From contig CANLOY010000003.1 of NCBI GenBank assembly GCA_947493005.1, forward strand, positions 682,001-746,000: a stretch of DNA of 64,000 bases, read 5' to 3'. Positions 1-9,285 of the stretch are shown here, piece by piece. Both the position numbers and the translations under genes were made by a program. Numbering within the stretch: position 1 is the first letter of the stretch; every line of letters begins with the position of its first letter. The notes below the pieces were generated by a model, which did no database searches, had not been told where the DNA came from, and saw only the letters and a program-made list of their open reading frames with translations. Origin of the DNA: an uncultured Roseivirga sp. Its GTDB lineage: Bacteria > Bacteroidota > Bacteroidia > Cytophagales > Cyclobacteriaceae.

Positions 1-504
1 CAATTCGCTAGTCAGATTCTGATTTTCGAGTTCTCTTCTTATTCTTTGGTTCTCAAACCAATCAAAGGTGAACTTTCCAATACCTGCCATTGCAATAACG
101 AACAAAGCGGACAAGGCTCTAATGCCATATACAACATTAAAACTCGTTACAGCGATATTGGATAGTGGAATCAAGTCATCGGGATAGTAGATTGAAAACC
201 ATAAATCAACTCCGTATCTCGCAATTGGATAACAGAGGGTAATAACCACTGTAATTAACAATAGTATCCAAACCTTTTTACCTACCAATAGCCTCGGAAC
301 CGCCCTCAGGTAGTAATAATAAAAAATAGGCACATCTGTAATCACTATTGATAATAAAAAAAGTGATCTATATTCTGTACTTCCCGATTGTTGCACATAG
401 GCCACCCTATAGAAGAACAAATATAGAAACCAGGCCAGCAGGTGAAGGATAATTACCACCAGCTTACCATAATGATTCTCAAGCCAAAAACGCAGCTTCT
501 CCAT
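1..504 (-). CDS. Membrane sensor histidine kinase, LytS/YehU-like, N-terminal part (truncated by window edge)
   Basis: Minus-strand reading from ATG at 504: MEKLRFWLENHYGKLVVIILHLLAWFLYLFFYRVAYVQQSG... with several TM segments ending ...FDWFENQRIRRELENQNLTSEL, typical of the linker before a His_kinase domain; open to the window edge, absent from the ORF track. Confidence 0.7.
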   Translation of the reverse strand, partial: MEKLRFWLENHYGKLVVIILHLLAWFLYLFFYRVAYVQQSGSTEYRSLFLLSIVITDVPIFYYYYLRAVPRLLVGKKVWILLLITVVITLCYPIARYGVDLWFSIYYPDDLIPLSNIAVTSFNVVYGIRALSALFVIAMAGIGKFTFDWFENQRIRRELENQNLTSEL

Positions 505-686
505 AGTTTAAATGTAGTACATCAACCGAAGAAATCTCAATCAGAAAAGATGCTCTAAAAGAAACCTCTGATTTGGTAGATTTCTATTTCAGCTTTATCG
601 ATATGATAGCCCTGTTGGTATAGAAAAAAAATTATGTGTTATCAAAAACCAGCAAGCTTACGTCATCTGTTCAAATATCACAGAAT

Positions 687-1604
687 ATGTCAGAACCAAT
701 TATTCAGACCCATGGCCTGGGCTTTTACTTTAAAGACTTTAAGGCACTGGATCAAATCAACCTAAACGTACCCAAAGGCAGTATCTTTGGTTTTCTAGGG
801 CCGAATGGCGCTGGAAAAACCACCACAATCAGGTTATTATTAGACCTCTTTCACTCCAAACCAGGACAGGTAAAGGTTTTTGGTAAGGAACTGAGAGAAA
901 ACAGGGTTGAAATCCTGGGTAAGGTAGGCGCACTTATCGAGAACCCTTCTATCTACAAGCACCTAACAGGTAGACAAAACCTGGAGGTAATTCGAAAAAT
1001 GGTGAACGCACCTAAGAATAGAATTCAGGAAGTACTGAAAATTGTCAGGCTGGTTGATAATGCTGATAAAAAGGCCAAAAATTATTCTTTAGGGATGTGT
1101 CAGAGGCTTGGCTTAGCCTCTGCTCTATTAACAGATCCTGAACTCTTGATTTTAGATGAACCTACAAATGGTTTAGACCCAAGTGGTATCATCGAAATGA
1201 GGGAATTGATTATAGAGCTGAACAGAGAACACGGTAAAACCATATTCCTTTCGAGCCATATTCTTTCAGAGATTGAAAAACTCGCTACAGATGTAGCAAT
1301 TGTAGACCAAGGTAAAATTCTATACCAAGGTAAGCTTGATGGGTTACATCAAGGTAACGATAGTATCGAATTGGTCATTGAATTAGACAAAGTTCCCGAA
1401 GGGGCATCTATTCTTAAAAACATGAGTTATACCATTTCAGAAGAAAATGGCAGATCCATCCATATTCCAATTGAATCCAAAAAAGAGGTTGCCAAAATAA
1501 ACAAGGCACTAGTGGATCAGGATATAGAAATCTATCAACTCAAAACCTCAGAGCAGAACCTCGAATCAATCTTCTTGAACATCACTAAAAAGTTAGACCA
1601 ATGA
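687..1604 (+). CDS. ABC transporter ATP-binding protein
   Basis: Walker A GPNGAGKTTT, signature YSLGMCQRLGLA, Walker B LLILDEPTNGLDP; ATG at 687 preferred over the GTG at 636. Confidence 0.95.
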   Translation: MSEPIIQTHGLGFYFKDFKALDQINLNVPKGSIFGFLGPNGAGKTTTIRLLLDLFHSKPGQVKVFGKELRENRVEILGKVGALIENPSIYKHLTGRQNLEVIRKMVNAPKNRIQEVLKIVRLVDNADKKAKNYSLGMCQRLGLASALLTDPELLILDEPTNGLDPSGIIEMRELIIELNREHGKTIFLSSHILSEIEKLATDVAIVDQGKILYQGKLDGLHQGNDSIELVIELDKVPEGASILKNMSYTISEENGRSIHIPIESKKEVAKINKALVDQDIEIYQLKTSEQNLESIFLNITKKLDQ

Positions 1605-2380
1605 ATGCAGCGATAGCACTAAAAAGAGGCATATCTGCCGAGTTATATAAGTTTAGAAGAACATTCATTCTTTGGTTTCTGATTATTGGTCCTGCTTTTA
1701 TCCCAATCATTAACTTATTGATTTTCCTATTGAAAGGAGAACAGATTGTAGCTGAAGGAGTTAATCCTTGGCAACAACTTTTACAGTTCAGTATAGACCC
1801 GGGAAATTTCCTTTTCCCATTCTTTGTAATGATAGTAGCACTGTTTGTTAATAGCATAGAGTACAACTCTAACACATGGAAGTTGATTTATACTCAACCA
1901 TTATCCAGAACAACGGTTTATGCTTCAAAAGTAAAGGTCTTTGTACTGATGATATTTTTCAGTCTGATGCTGTTTGGTACTTTTTCCATACTAGTTGGAT
2001 ACATTGTAAAAATGGCCAAGCCTGACTTAGGTTTCGATCAAGATTTTAATCATAGCTTATTCTTTAGTCTGCCTTTCAAAGTTTTCTTGATGACTCTTGG
2101 ATATGCTTCCATACAGTTTTGGTTAAGTCAGCGTTGGAAAAATCTTATTCTGTCATTAGGTGTTGGAATTGGAGGTTTCATCTCTTTCATGATCCTTTCT
2201 CAAGGGTGGAAATATGCACCCTACCACCCATATGGCTATCAGATTTTAGGACTTGGTAATTTAAGAGGTCCAAACTTTGAAGTATGGACAAACATGGAGT
2301 ACATCTATAGAAGTTTAGGTCTGGCCATAGTTGTCTTTGTGCTTGCTGGTATTGACAAGGTAAGAAAGAGAATAATCTAA
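1601..2380 (+). CDS. ABC transporter permease (ABC-2 type)
   Basis: Multi-TM protein overlapping the ATPase stop codon by 4 nt; typical ABC-2 partner. Confidence 0.88.
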   Translation: MNAAIALKRGISAELYKFRRTFILWFLIIGPAFIPIINLLIFLLKGEQIVAEGVNPWQQLLQFSIDPGNFLFPFFVMIVALFVNSIEYNSNTWKLIYTQPLSRTTVYASKVKVFVLMIFFSLMLFGTFSILVGYIVKMAKPDLGFDQDFNHSLFFSLPFKVFLMTLGYASIQFWLSQRWKNLILSLGVGIGGFISFMILSQGWKYAPYHPYGYQILGLGNLRGPNFEVWTNMEYIYRSLGLAIVVFVLAGIDKVRKRII

Positions 2381-3000
2381 TGAACTTACTTAAAAGGCAT
2401 CATCCAAAAGTAATTTTTATGATCAGGCTGGGACTCGGCCTGATCTTTTTTACCGCTGGAATGTCAAAGCTCTACTTTGAACATCAGTTCCCAGGTTTGA
2501 TTGGACCGGTTTGGTTAGAAGAAAGGCTAGCAGAACATGGGCTAGGGTTATACGGGCGTTTTATTGGAATCAGTCAGATAATCGTAGGGATTTTACTCTT
2601 TACGCAACGGTTTGCCACAATTGGTGCTATTCTCTGCTTCCCTATAATTCTCAATATTTTTATGGTAACTATCAGCTTGCAATGGCAGGGCACCCCCTAC
2701 GTCAATGCATTTCTAGTACTTTTGAACCTTTGGTTACTGGCTTACGACTATCATAAACTGAAATACATTTTTACTGATCAGGTATCTCCTTTAAAGAAGG
2801 TGCCTTTGGTAAGGAGTCACCCTAAATCAGACTTGATGTGGGCCCTAGGAGTAATCAGTATTCTGGTTTCCGTTCCACTATCATATGTGAGCCTTCAGTT
2901 TGCATGGGGACTATGCTTTTCAGCTGTTATATTGATTATCCTAAATGAAATGATTTCAAAAAAGTTAAAAAATAATAGACAGGTTGAGGAAACATCCTAA
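2380..3000 (+). CDS. DoxX/MauE-like membrane protein
   Basis: RLGLGLIFFTAGMSKL...ERLAEHGLGLYGRFIGISQIIVGILL pattern; overlaps the preceding stop. Confidence 0.65.
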   Translation: MNLLKRHHPKVIFMIRLGLGLIFFTAGMSKLYFEHQFPGLIGPVWLEERLAEHGLGLYGRFIGISQIIVGILLFTQRFATIGAILCFPIILNIFMVTISLQWQGTPYVNAFLVLLNLWLLAYDYHKLKYIFTDQVSPLKKVPLVRSHPKSDLMWALGVISILVSVPLSYVSLQFAWGLCFSAVILIILNEMISKKLKNNRQVEETS

Positions 3001-3056
3001 ACTATAGATCGTCTTTAAGGTATCCCACTTGTGGGATTTTATACATCCAAATCGTG

Positions 3057-3087
3057 CCCTGGCTGTTACGCAGCTGGGGTTTTTTTA
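3057..3087 (+). terminator. Intrinsic terminator after ABC/DoxX operon
   Basis: CCCTGGCTG-TTACG-CAGCTGGGG (two GU pairs) followed by TTTTTTTT. Confidence 0.7.
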
Positions 3088-3288
3088 TTTGGTGATTAGT
3101 GATTAGAAGTTCGTTTTTCAAACCCCATTATCAACTATTCACTATTAATTCTTAATTATTTTTCACCACTACAGAAAGACATTCTTAATTCTTAATTCCC
3201 AATTACCAATTAGCCACTACCACAACTACTTCCTGATTTCTTCAAAATTTCTAAATTCGTTTAGCTAAAAACTAAGTAAACAAAAGAA

Positions 3289-3981
3289 ATGGATACTAAA
3301 GAAATCACAACTATTGATGGCTACCCTTATATCAAGTATGCTCATGTGCATTATGAACCTGAGCAAATGATTTCGAAAAGTGCTCAATTTCATGATTGGA
3401 TGGATACCAGGCGGTCTGTAAGGGAATTTTCCGATAAATCGGTTCCTAGAGAGGTAATAGAAAATATCATCATGTCTGCCTCCACAGCTCCTTCTGGTGC
3501 ACATAAACAGCCCTGGACTTTCTGCGTGGTGAGCAATGCAGAAATGAAGACCAAGATCAGAAAAGCTGCAGAAAAAGAAGAATACGAAAGTTACAATAGT
3601 CGCATGAGTGACACTTGGCTTAAGGATTTAGAACCCCTTGGTACCGATTGGAATAAACCATTTCTTGAAACCGCTCCATACCTGATTATCATGTTTAAAA
3701 AAGCATTCGATTTCGGTGAAAAAGGGGAAAAAAGAAACAACTATTACGTCAATGAATCAATAGGAATAGCAGCAGGAATGCTAATCACTGCTATTCACGA
3801 TGCAGGACTGGTGACGCTAACTCACACCCCAAGTCCTATGAACTTTCTTGCCAAATTACTAGACCGTCCCACTAATGAAAGACCATTTCTTTTGCTTCCG
3901 GTAGGTTATGAAGCCAACGAAGTTTTTGTACCAGATTTAGAAAGAAAATCGCTTGAGGAAATCGCTGTTTTTTATGATTAA
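3289..3981 (+). CDS. Nitroreductase family protein
   Basis: RRSVREFSDKSVPREVIENIIMSASTAPSGAHKQPWTFCVV nitroreductase FMN-binding motif. Confidence 0.92.
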   Translation: MDTKEITTIDGYPYIKYAHVHYEPEQMISKSAQFHDWMDTRRSVREFSDKSVPREVIENIIMSASTAPSGAHKQPWTFCVVSNAEMKTKIRKAAEKEEYESYNSRMSDTWLKDLEPLGTDWNKPFLETAPYLIIMFKKAFDFGEKGEKRNNYYVNESIGIAAGMLITAIHDAGLVTLTHTPSPMNFLAKLLDRPTNERPFLLLPVGYEANEVFVPDLERKSLEEIAVFYD

Positions 3982-4123
3982 ACCAGCATTAATTGACTGG
4001 GTAAAAAAAAGCCAAAATTGAACCAAAAAACTAGGGGTTTGTTTAAGTGAAAAATTCTTACATTCACTCGGTTTTTAGAACAAAACAAGAAGTGTTTTTA
4101 GACACTTACAATAACAAACTTTA

Positions 4124-5509
4124 ATGGAAATGAACGATACATTGGTTCAAAGAGTAACGGAGGACTCTTTCATGAATCAATTGAAACAAGCTAACCCTGG
4201 GGAAACTGAGTTTCATCAGGCTGTTCACGAAGTATACGAAAGTGTACTCCCTGTACTTGAAAAGCACGAAGAATATAGGTCCTACCAGGTCTTTGAAAGA
4301 ATGGTAGAACCGGAAAGAATCGTGAGCTTCAGAGTGACATGGGTTGATGATAACGGGGTACCTCAAGTAAACCGAGGTTATCGCGTACAAATGAATAGCG
4401 CTATAGGCCCTTTTAAAGGAGGTCTAAGATTTCACCCATCAGTTAATCAGAGTATCCTTAAGTTTTTGGGGTTTGAACAGATCTTTAAAAACGCACTAAC
4501 CAGCCTTCCATTGGGCGGTGGTAAAGGAGGTTCCAACTTTGATCCTAAAGGAAAATCTGACGGTGAAGTAATGCGCTTTTGTCAAAACTTCATGCTTGAA
4601 CTTTCTAAACACATCGGGCACAGAATAGACATCCCAGCTGGTGACATTGGTGTTGGTGGCAGAGAAATTGGCTACATGTATGGGATGTATCGCAAAATAG
4701 AAAACCAATTCTCAGGTGTACTTACAGGGAAAGGAGTTAAATGGGGAGGTAGTCTGATAAGACCAGAAGCAACTGGTTATGGACTTATTTACTTCTCTCA
4801 ATATATGATGGAAAACATCGGTGATTCTCTTGCAGGGAAAAACTGTCTGGTTTCTGGCTCTGGTAACGTAGCACAGTTCGCAATGGAAAAAATCATCGAA
4901 TTAGGTGGGAAACCAATTTCTGCTTCAGACTCCTCAGGATATATTTATGACGAAGAGGGTATTGATACAGAGAAGCTTGAATACATCAAAGACCTGAAAA
5001 ACGAAAGAAGAGGAAGGTTAGCTGAATATGTGGAAAAGTACCCTTCTGCAATCTACTCCCCTACTGACAGGTCATTAGATTACAATCCTTTATGGGCTCA
5101 TAATGCAGATTGTGCATTCCCTTGTGCAACTCAAAACGAGCTTAATGAAGCAGATGCAAACAATCTGATTAAAGGCAACGCTAAACTAGTGGCTGAAGGT
5201 GCAAATATGCCTTGTACACCAGAAGCCATCAATGTGTTAAGAGATAATGGCGTGATGTATGCACCCGGTAAAGCATCTAATGCTGGTGGTGTAGCCACTT
5301 CCGGACTGGAAATGGTTCAGAACTATTCCGGATCACACTGGACCAGTGAAGAAGTAGACCGAAGATTGCAGGTTATCATGAAGAATATTCATGACAATTG
5401 CCTTTATGCAGCTGAAAAATATAGCACCCAAAACGACTATATGAGTGGTGCTAATATTGCAGGATTTATAAAAGTGGCCGATGCCATGATAGCTCAGGGA
5501 TTGCTTTAG
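4124..5509 (+). CDS. gdhA: NADP-specific glutamate dehydrogenase
   Basis: Full-length Glu DH: GPFKGGLRFHPSVNQSILKFLGFEQIFKNALTSLPLGGGKGGSNFDPKGKSD and NAGGVATSGLEM. Confidence 0.97.
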   Translation: MEMNDTLVQRVTEDSFMNQLKQANPGETEFHQAVHEVYESVLPVLEKHEEYRSYQVFERMVEPERIVSFRVTWVDDNGVPQVNRGYRVQMNSAIGPFKGGLRFHPSVNQSILKFLGFEQIFKNALTSLPLGGGKGGSNFDPKGKSDGEVMRFCQNFMLELSKHIGHRIDIPAGDIGVGGREIGYMYGMYRKIENQFSGVLTGKGVKWGGSLIRPEATGYGLIYFSQYMMENIGDSLAGKNCLVSGSGNVAQFAMEKIIELGGKPISASDSSGYIYDEEGIDTEKLEYIKDLKNERRGRLAEYVEKYPSAIYSPTDRSLDYNPLWAHNADCAFPCATQNELNEADANNLIKGNAKLVAEGANMPCTPEAINVLRDNGVMYAPGKASNAGGVATSGLEMVQNYSGSHWTSEEVDRRLQVIMKNIHDNCLYAAEKYSTQNDYMSGANIAGFIKVADAMIAQGLL

Positions 5510-5523
5510 CAATCCCTTTTTTA
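5497..5523 (+). terminator. Intrinsic terminator overlapping gdhA stop
   Basis: GGGATTGC-TTTA-GCAATCCC-TTTTTTT; the gdhA TAG lies at the loop/stem edge. Confidence 0.85.
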
Positions 5524-5524
5524 T

Positions 5525-6874
5525 TTGACGTTTCAATACGCTTATTATCTTTATGAAATGAAGAGAAGCTTATTTTGCTTACTGATACTCTCCCTCTCCA
5601 TTTCCAGCCTAAGTTACGGGCAACGTTATCCTAAAAGAAAGATTCTCAAAGACCTGAAATCGCTACCAGGCTTTGAAAACGGATTTATTGGTTTTAAGCT
5701 ATACGATCCTGTTAAGGGAAAAGTAATTGCCGAGCAGTATGCTGACAAGCATATGACCCCCGCTTCTACTACAAAGCTTTTTACATTTAATGCAGGCCGT
5801 CAATATCTACCAGATACACTTTCTGCTTTGGAATATGTGGTAAAAGGAGATTCACTGATTTTCTGGAGTACAGGATATCCTCTCACCTTGCATCCTGACC
5901 ACCCCGACTCTACGGTTGTCAAGTTTCTTACTAAAAGCGATAAACAACTTTTCTACTGGCCTAGACCAATGAAGGACGAACGTTTTGGTCCAGGTTGGGG
6001 GTGGGATGATTACCTGGCTTACTATGGTGCCGAAAAATCAGTTTTCCCAATTTATGGAAACAGTGTTCAATTTATTCTGGATAATGAAAAGAAAGAGTTT
6101 ACCACCTACCCAAGTTATAAGGGCTGGCAATATCAAATTGAAACAAATACTTCCGATCGTGGCAGCGTTAAAAGAGATGAGTTTTGGAATGAATTCAAGA
6201 TCAGTTACAAGCAAATCGATGAATTGGATTCTATTAAACAAGATACATTGATTCGTCCCTTCCGTTATTCCAATCCGCTTTTTATGGATCTTCTTAGTAA
6301 TGCAACAGGAAAGTCCATCAAACCAATACAACGAGAAAGCAGACCAGAAGCTTTTCAAATACTAAAAGGAGTTAGAGCAGATAGCCTGTTTAAATGGATG
6401 CTCCAACCCAGTGATAATTTATTTGCTGAGCAGATTATGCTAATGGTAAGTGGAATTCATAGTGATACACTAAGTACTGAATGGGCTATTGACTACTACC
6501 AGGAAGAACAGTCAAAATCTACAACTCCTCTTTTCAATAATAAGTTGACCTGGCGCGATGGTTCAGGACTCTCCAGATATAACATGTTCAAGCCATGTGA
6601 ATTAGTCGAACTACTCTCCTCTTTCGATGAAGAGCGTGTACTTCCTCTCTTTCCTCAAGGTGGCACTTCCGGTTCTTTGGAAGATTGGTATGGGCCCTAT
6701 GTATATGCTAAAACTGGAACATTGAGTAATAATCACAGCCTTGCGGGTTATATAAAAACAGATAGCGGAAAAACGATTATTTTCACCATAATGGCTAATC
6801 ACTATACCTCTTCAACATCTACTATCAGGAGCAGTTTTGGAGTTATTTTAGAAAGAATTAAAAAGGCATATTAA
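5525..6874 (+). CDS. D-alanyl-D-alanine carboxypeptidase / PBP4 (DacB) family
   Basis: Signal peptide; SxxK region TPASTTKLFT, YAKTGTLSNNHSLAGYI (KTG motif), DGSGLSRYN. Confidence 0.9.
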   Translation: MTFQYAYYLYEMKRSLFCLLILSLSISSLSYGQRYPKRKILKDLKSLPGFENGFIGFKLYDPVKGKVIAEQYADKHMTPASTTKLFTFNAGRQYLPDTLSALEYVVKGDSLIFWSTGYPLTLHPDHPDSTVVKFLTKSDKQLFYWPRPMKDERFGPGWGWDDYLAYYGAEKSVFPIYGNSVQFILDNEKKEFTTYPSYKGWQYQIETNTSDRGSVKRDEFWNEFKISYKQIDELDSIKQDTLIRPFRYSNPLFMDLLSNATGKSIKPIQRESRPEAFQILKGVRADSLFKWMLQPSDNLFAEQIMLMVSGIHSDTLSTEWAIDYYQEEQSKSTTPLFNNKLTWRDGSGLSRYNMFKPCELVELLSSFDEERVLPLFPQGGTSGSLEDWYGPYVYAKTGTLSNNHSLAGYIKTDSGKTIIFTIMANHYTSSTSTIRSSFGVILERIKKAY

Positions 6875-6875
6875 A

Positions 6876-7301
6876 GTGTATTTCAGTCTAGATTTAAAGT
6901 TTCATAGACTAAGAAACTCCGCTTGGTTTCTTCTCATAGTTCTTGCTCTCATGTGCGTAAACTCAGTCAAAGATTATATGGAATTGGGAGTTTGGAACAT
7001 ACTAATCACTTTCCCACTTCTTGTTATTCTTTTCTTGAGTAATGCGTTCAGGCGAATTAAAAATAATGGAGAAGAACAGTTTGAAGTAACCTGGGGCGCA
7101 TATTATTTCCACTTCTCTGAATTTCAATTTTCAAAAGCAAACATACTCGCCTTCAAAATTGATCAAAATCAAAAAAAACATTTCCAAATAAAGGTTCTAA
7201 TAAGTAATGGCGATGTTTACACTCTTTTCACTCACCCAAACAAGAAACCTACACTAGAAAAACTTGAGGAAATAAAAAGCTTTATTAATTATCAGAATTA
7301 A
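6876..7301 (+). CDS. Hypothetical membrane protein
   Basis: Two N-terminal TM segments; immediately downstream of the PBP4-like gene. Confidence 0.6.
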   Translation: MYFSLDLKFHRLRNSAWFLLIVLALMCVNSVKDYMELGVWNILITFPLLVILFLSNAFRRIKNNGEEQFEVTWGAYYFHFSEFQFSKANILAFKIDQNQKKHFQIKVLISNGDVYTLFTHPNKKPTLEKLEEIKSFINYQN

Positions 7302-7557
7302 ATCAGACTTCCTTTGATGAAAAATTTTATTAACGAACAGCAGTAAGCTATTTCGAGGCACGAGAAATCTTAGGCATTGTCAGATACAAATAGATTCCTC
7401 CTTTTGTCGGAATGACTTGTACTTCGTCCAAGGTTCATATTCGAAATACACATTACGCAATACTTAATACGTACTACACAATACCACTCCTAAAAAACCC
7501 AGCCATTCTCTCCTTTTCCTTGACTAAATTAAAGTCTCTTAGACCAATAAGTATTTT

Positions 7558-9057
7558 TTGAAAACCAAACTAATGAAACTTAGAACTCAGCTTATCACAC
7601 TCTTGCTTTGCTTTTGCTCATGCGTGATAGTAAATGCCCAAAGTAGAAAAATTGACATTCAATCCACTGTTGTCACCAATCATGAAGTAACTATCAAAGG
7701 TAAGAAAGTGCCTTTCTCAGCCACCGCAGGTACTCAACCTGTTTGGAATAACGATGGAGACCCTGTAGCCACGCTTTTCTATACTTACTATGAAAGAACT
7801 GATGTCAAAGACAACGACAGGCGTCCACTGGTAATCTCCTTTAATGGTGGTCCTGGTTCCGCATCGGTATGGATGCACTTAGCATATACCGGCCCCAGAA
7901 TTCTGAAAATTGATGATGAAGGGTACCCAGTACAGCCGTACGGAGTGAAAGATAACCCTCACTCAATTCTTGATGTAGCCGATATTGTTTTTGTAAACCC
8001 TGTGAATACTGGTTACTCGAGAATCGTTGACCCTGAAGCAGATCGTTCACAGTTCTTCGGTGTCAACCAGGACATCAGATATCTGGCTGAGTGGATTAAC
8101 ACTTTTGTGACTAGAATTAACAGATGGAATTCTCCTAAATACCTGATTGGGGAAAGTTATGGAACCGTAAGAGTTTCAGGACTGGCTTATGCTTTGCAAA
8201 GCAGTCATTGGATGTATTTAAATGGAGTGATCTTGGTTTCTCCTACTGGCCTGGGAATCGACAGAGATGGCCCTGTCAATGCTGCAAACAGACTACCATA
8301 CTATGCAGCAGCAGCCTGGTATCACAAGGCCTTACCTTCTGACTTGCAAAACAAGGATTTATTAGAAGTTCTTGAAGAGGCTGAAAAATATACAATGAAT
8401 GATTTGTTACCAGTAATTGCCAAAGGTACTTGGGCTACTGATGCTGAAAAAAACGAAGCAATCAGGATGTTCTCACGTTATTCTGGCTTAAATGAAAAAG
8501 TTATTCGTCAGCATAATCTTGATGTACCTACTAATTTCTTCTGGAAAGAACTTCTTCGTGAAGAAGGGCACACTATTGGTCGTTTAGACTCTCGATACAA
8601 AGGAATTGACAGAATGGATGCTGGAATGAGCCCTGATTTCAATTCAGAGTTAACTTCATGGTTACATTCATTCACCCCCGCTATAAACACTTATTTCCAG
8701 AACTACTTGAATTATAAAACAGACATTAAGTACAACATGTTCGGACCGGTTCATCCGTGGGACAGAAGTGGAAATACAACGGGAGAAGATCTTAGACAAG
8801 CCATGGCTATGAACCCTTACCTACATGTAATGACACAAAGTGGTTATTACGATGGAGCTACTACCTACTTTAATGCGAAGTATAATATGTGGCATATGGA
8901 TCCAAGCGGAAAGCTTAAAGACAGAATGAGTTTTAAAGGCTACCGTAGTGGTCATATGATGTATCTTCGAGCCGAAGACCTTAAAAACGCCAATGATGAC
9001 ATTCGGGAATTCATAAAGAAATCAATACCACCAGCTGGCACGCCTGCTAAGTATTAG
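7558..9057 (+). CDS. Serine carboxypeptidase-like S10 family peptidase
   Basis: FNGGPGSASVWMHL, IGESYGTVRVSGL (nucleophile Ser), C-terminal GHMMY. Confidence 0.93.
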   Translation: MKTKLMKLRTQLITLLLCFCSCVIVNAQSRKIDIQSTVVTNHEVTIKGKKVPFSATAGTQPVWNNDGDPVATLFYTYYERTDVKDNDRRPLVISFNGGPGSASVWMHLAYTGPRILKIDDEGYPVQPYGVKDNPHSILDVADIVFVNPVNTGYSRIVDPEADRSQFFGVNQDIRYLAEWINTFVTRINRWNSPKYLIGESYGTVRVSGLAYALQSSHWMYLNGVILVSPTGLGIDRDGPVNAANRLPYYAAAAWYHKALPSDLQNKDLLEVLEEAEKYTMNDLLPVIAKGTWATDAEKNEAIRMFSRYSGLNEKVIRQHNLDVPTNFFWKELLREEGHTIGRLDSRYKGIDRMDAGMSPDFNSELTSWLHSFTPAINTYFQNYLNYKTDIKYNMFGPVHPWDRSGNTTGEDLRQAMAMNPYLHVMTQSGYYDGATTYFNAKYNMWHMDPSGKLKDRMSFKGYRSGHMMYLRAEDLKNANDDIREFIKKSIPPAGTPAKY

Positions 9058-9113
9058 TTCGAAGACTTTGGTTATCGCTTGAGAAGAGACGATGTGAAAA
9101 TTTGAAAAAATAA

Positions 9114-9193
9114 ACGTCATTCCCGAGAAATCGGGAATCTCATTAGCATCCTAAGGTTTTCTAGTGAGATTCCCAATCAAGTTGGGAATGACG
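9114..9193. repeat. REP/MITE-like palindromic intergenic element
   Basis: CGTCATTCCC (9115-9124) and GGGAATGACG (9184-9193) perfect 10-bp terminal inverted repeats with internal dyads. Confidence 0.75.
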
Positions 9194-9285
9194 ATTGTGT
9201 TTTAATATAGCTATTCTTCCAAAGAGCAGTCTATACTACAGAAGAAATTAAAATAGAAAACCAAAGTCCATTAAGAACAACAACC

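Noticed and set aside
1585-1875. Antisense ORFs from the ORF track (for example 1585-1875, 9722-10114, 22097-22279, 36490-36750, 43604-43894, 45634-45981)
   Set aside because: They overlap well-supported genes on the opposite strand and have no recognisable domain; consistent with chance frames.
4090-4107. AAGTGT-TTTTAG-ACACTT hairpin before gdhA
   Set aside because: Short, AT-rich stem with no supporting context; could be chance.
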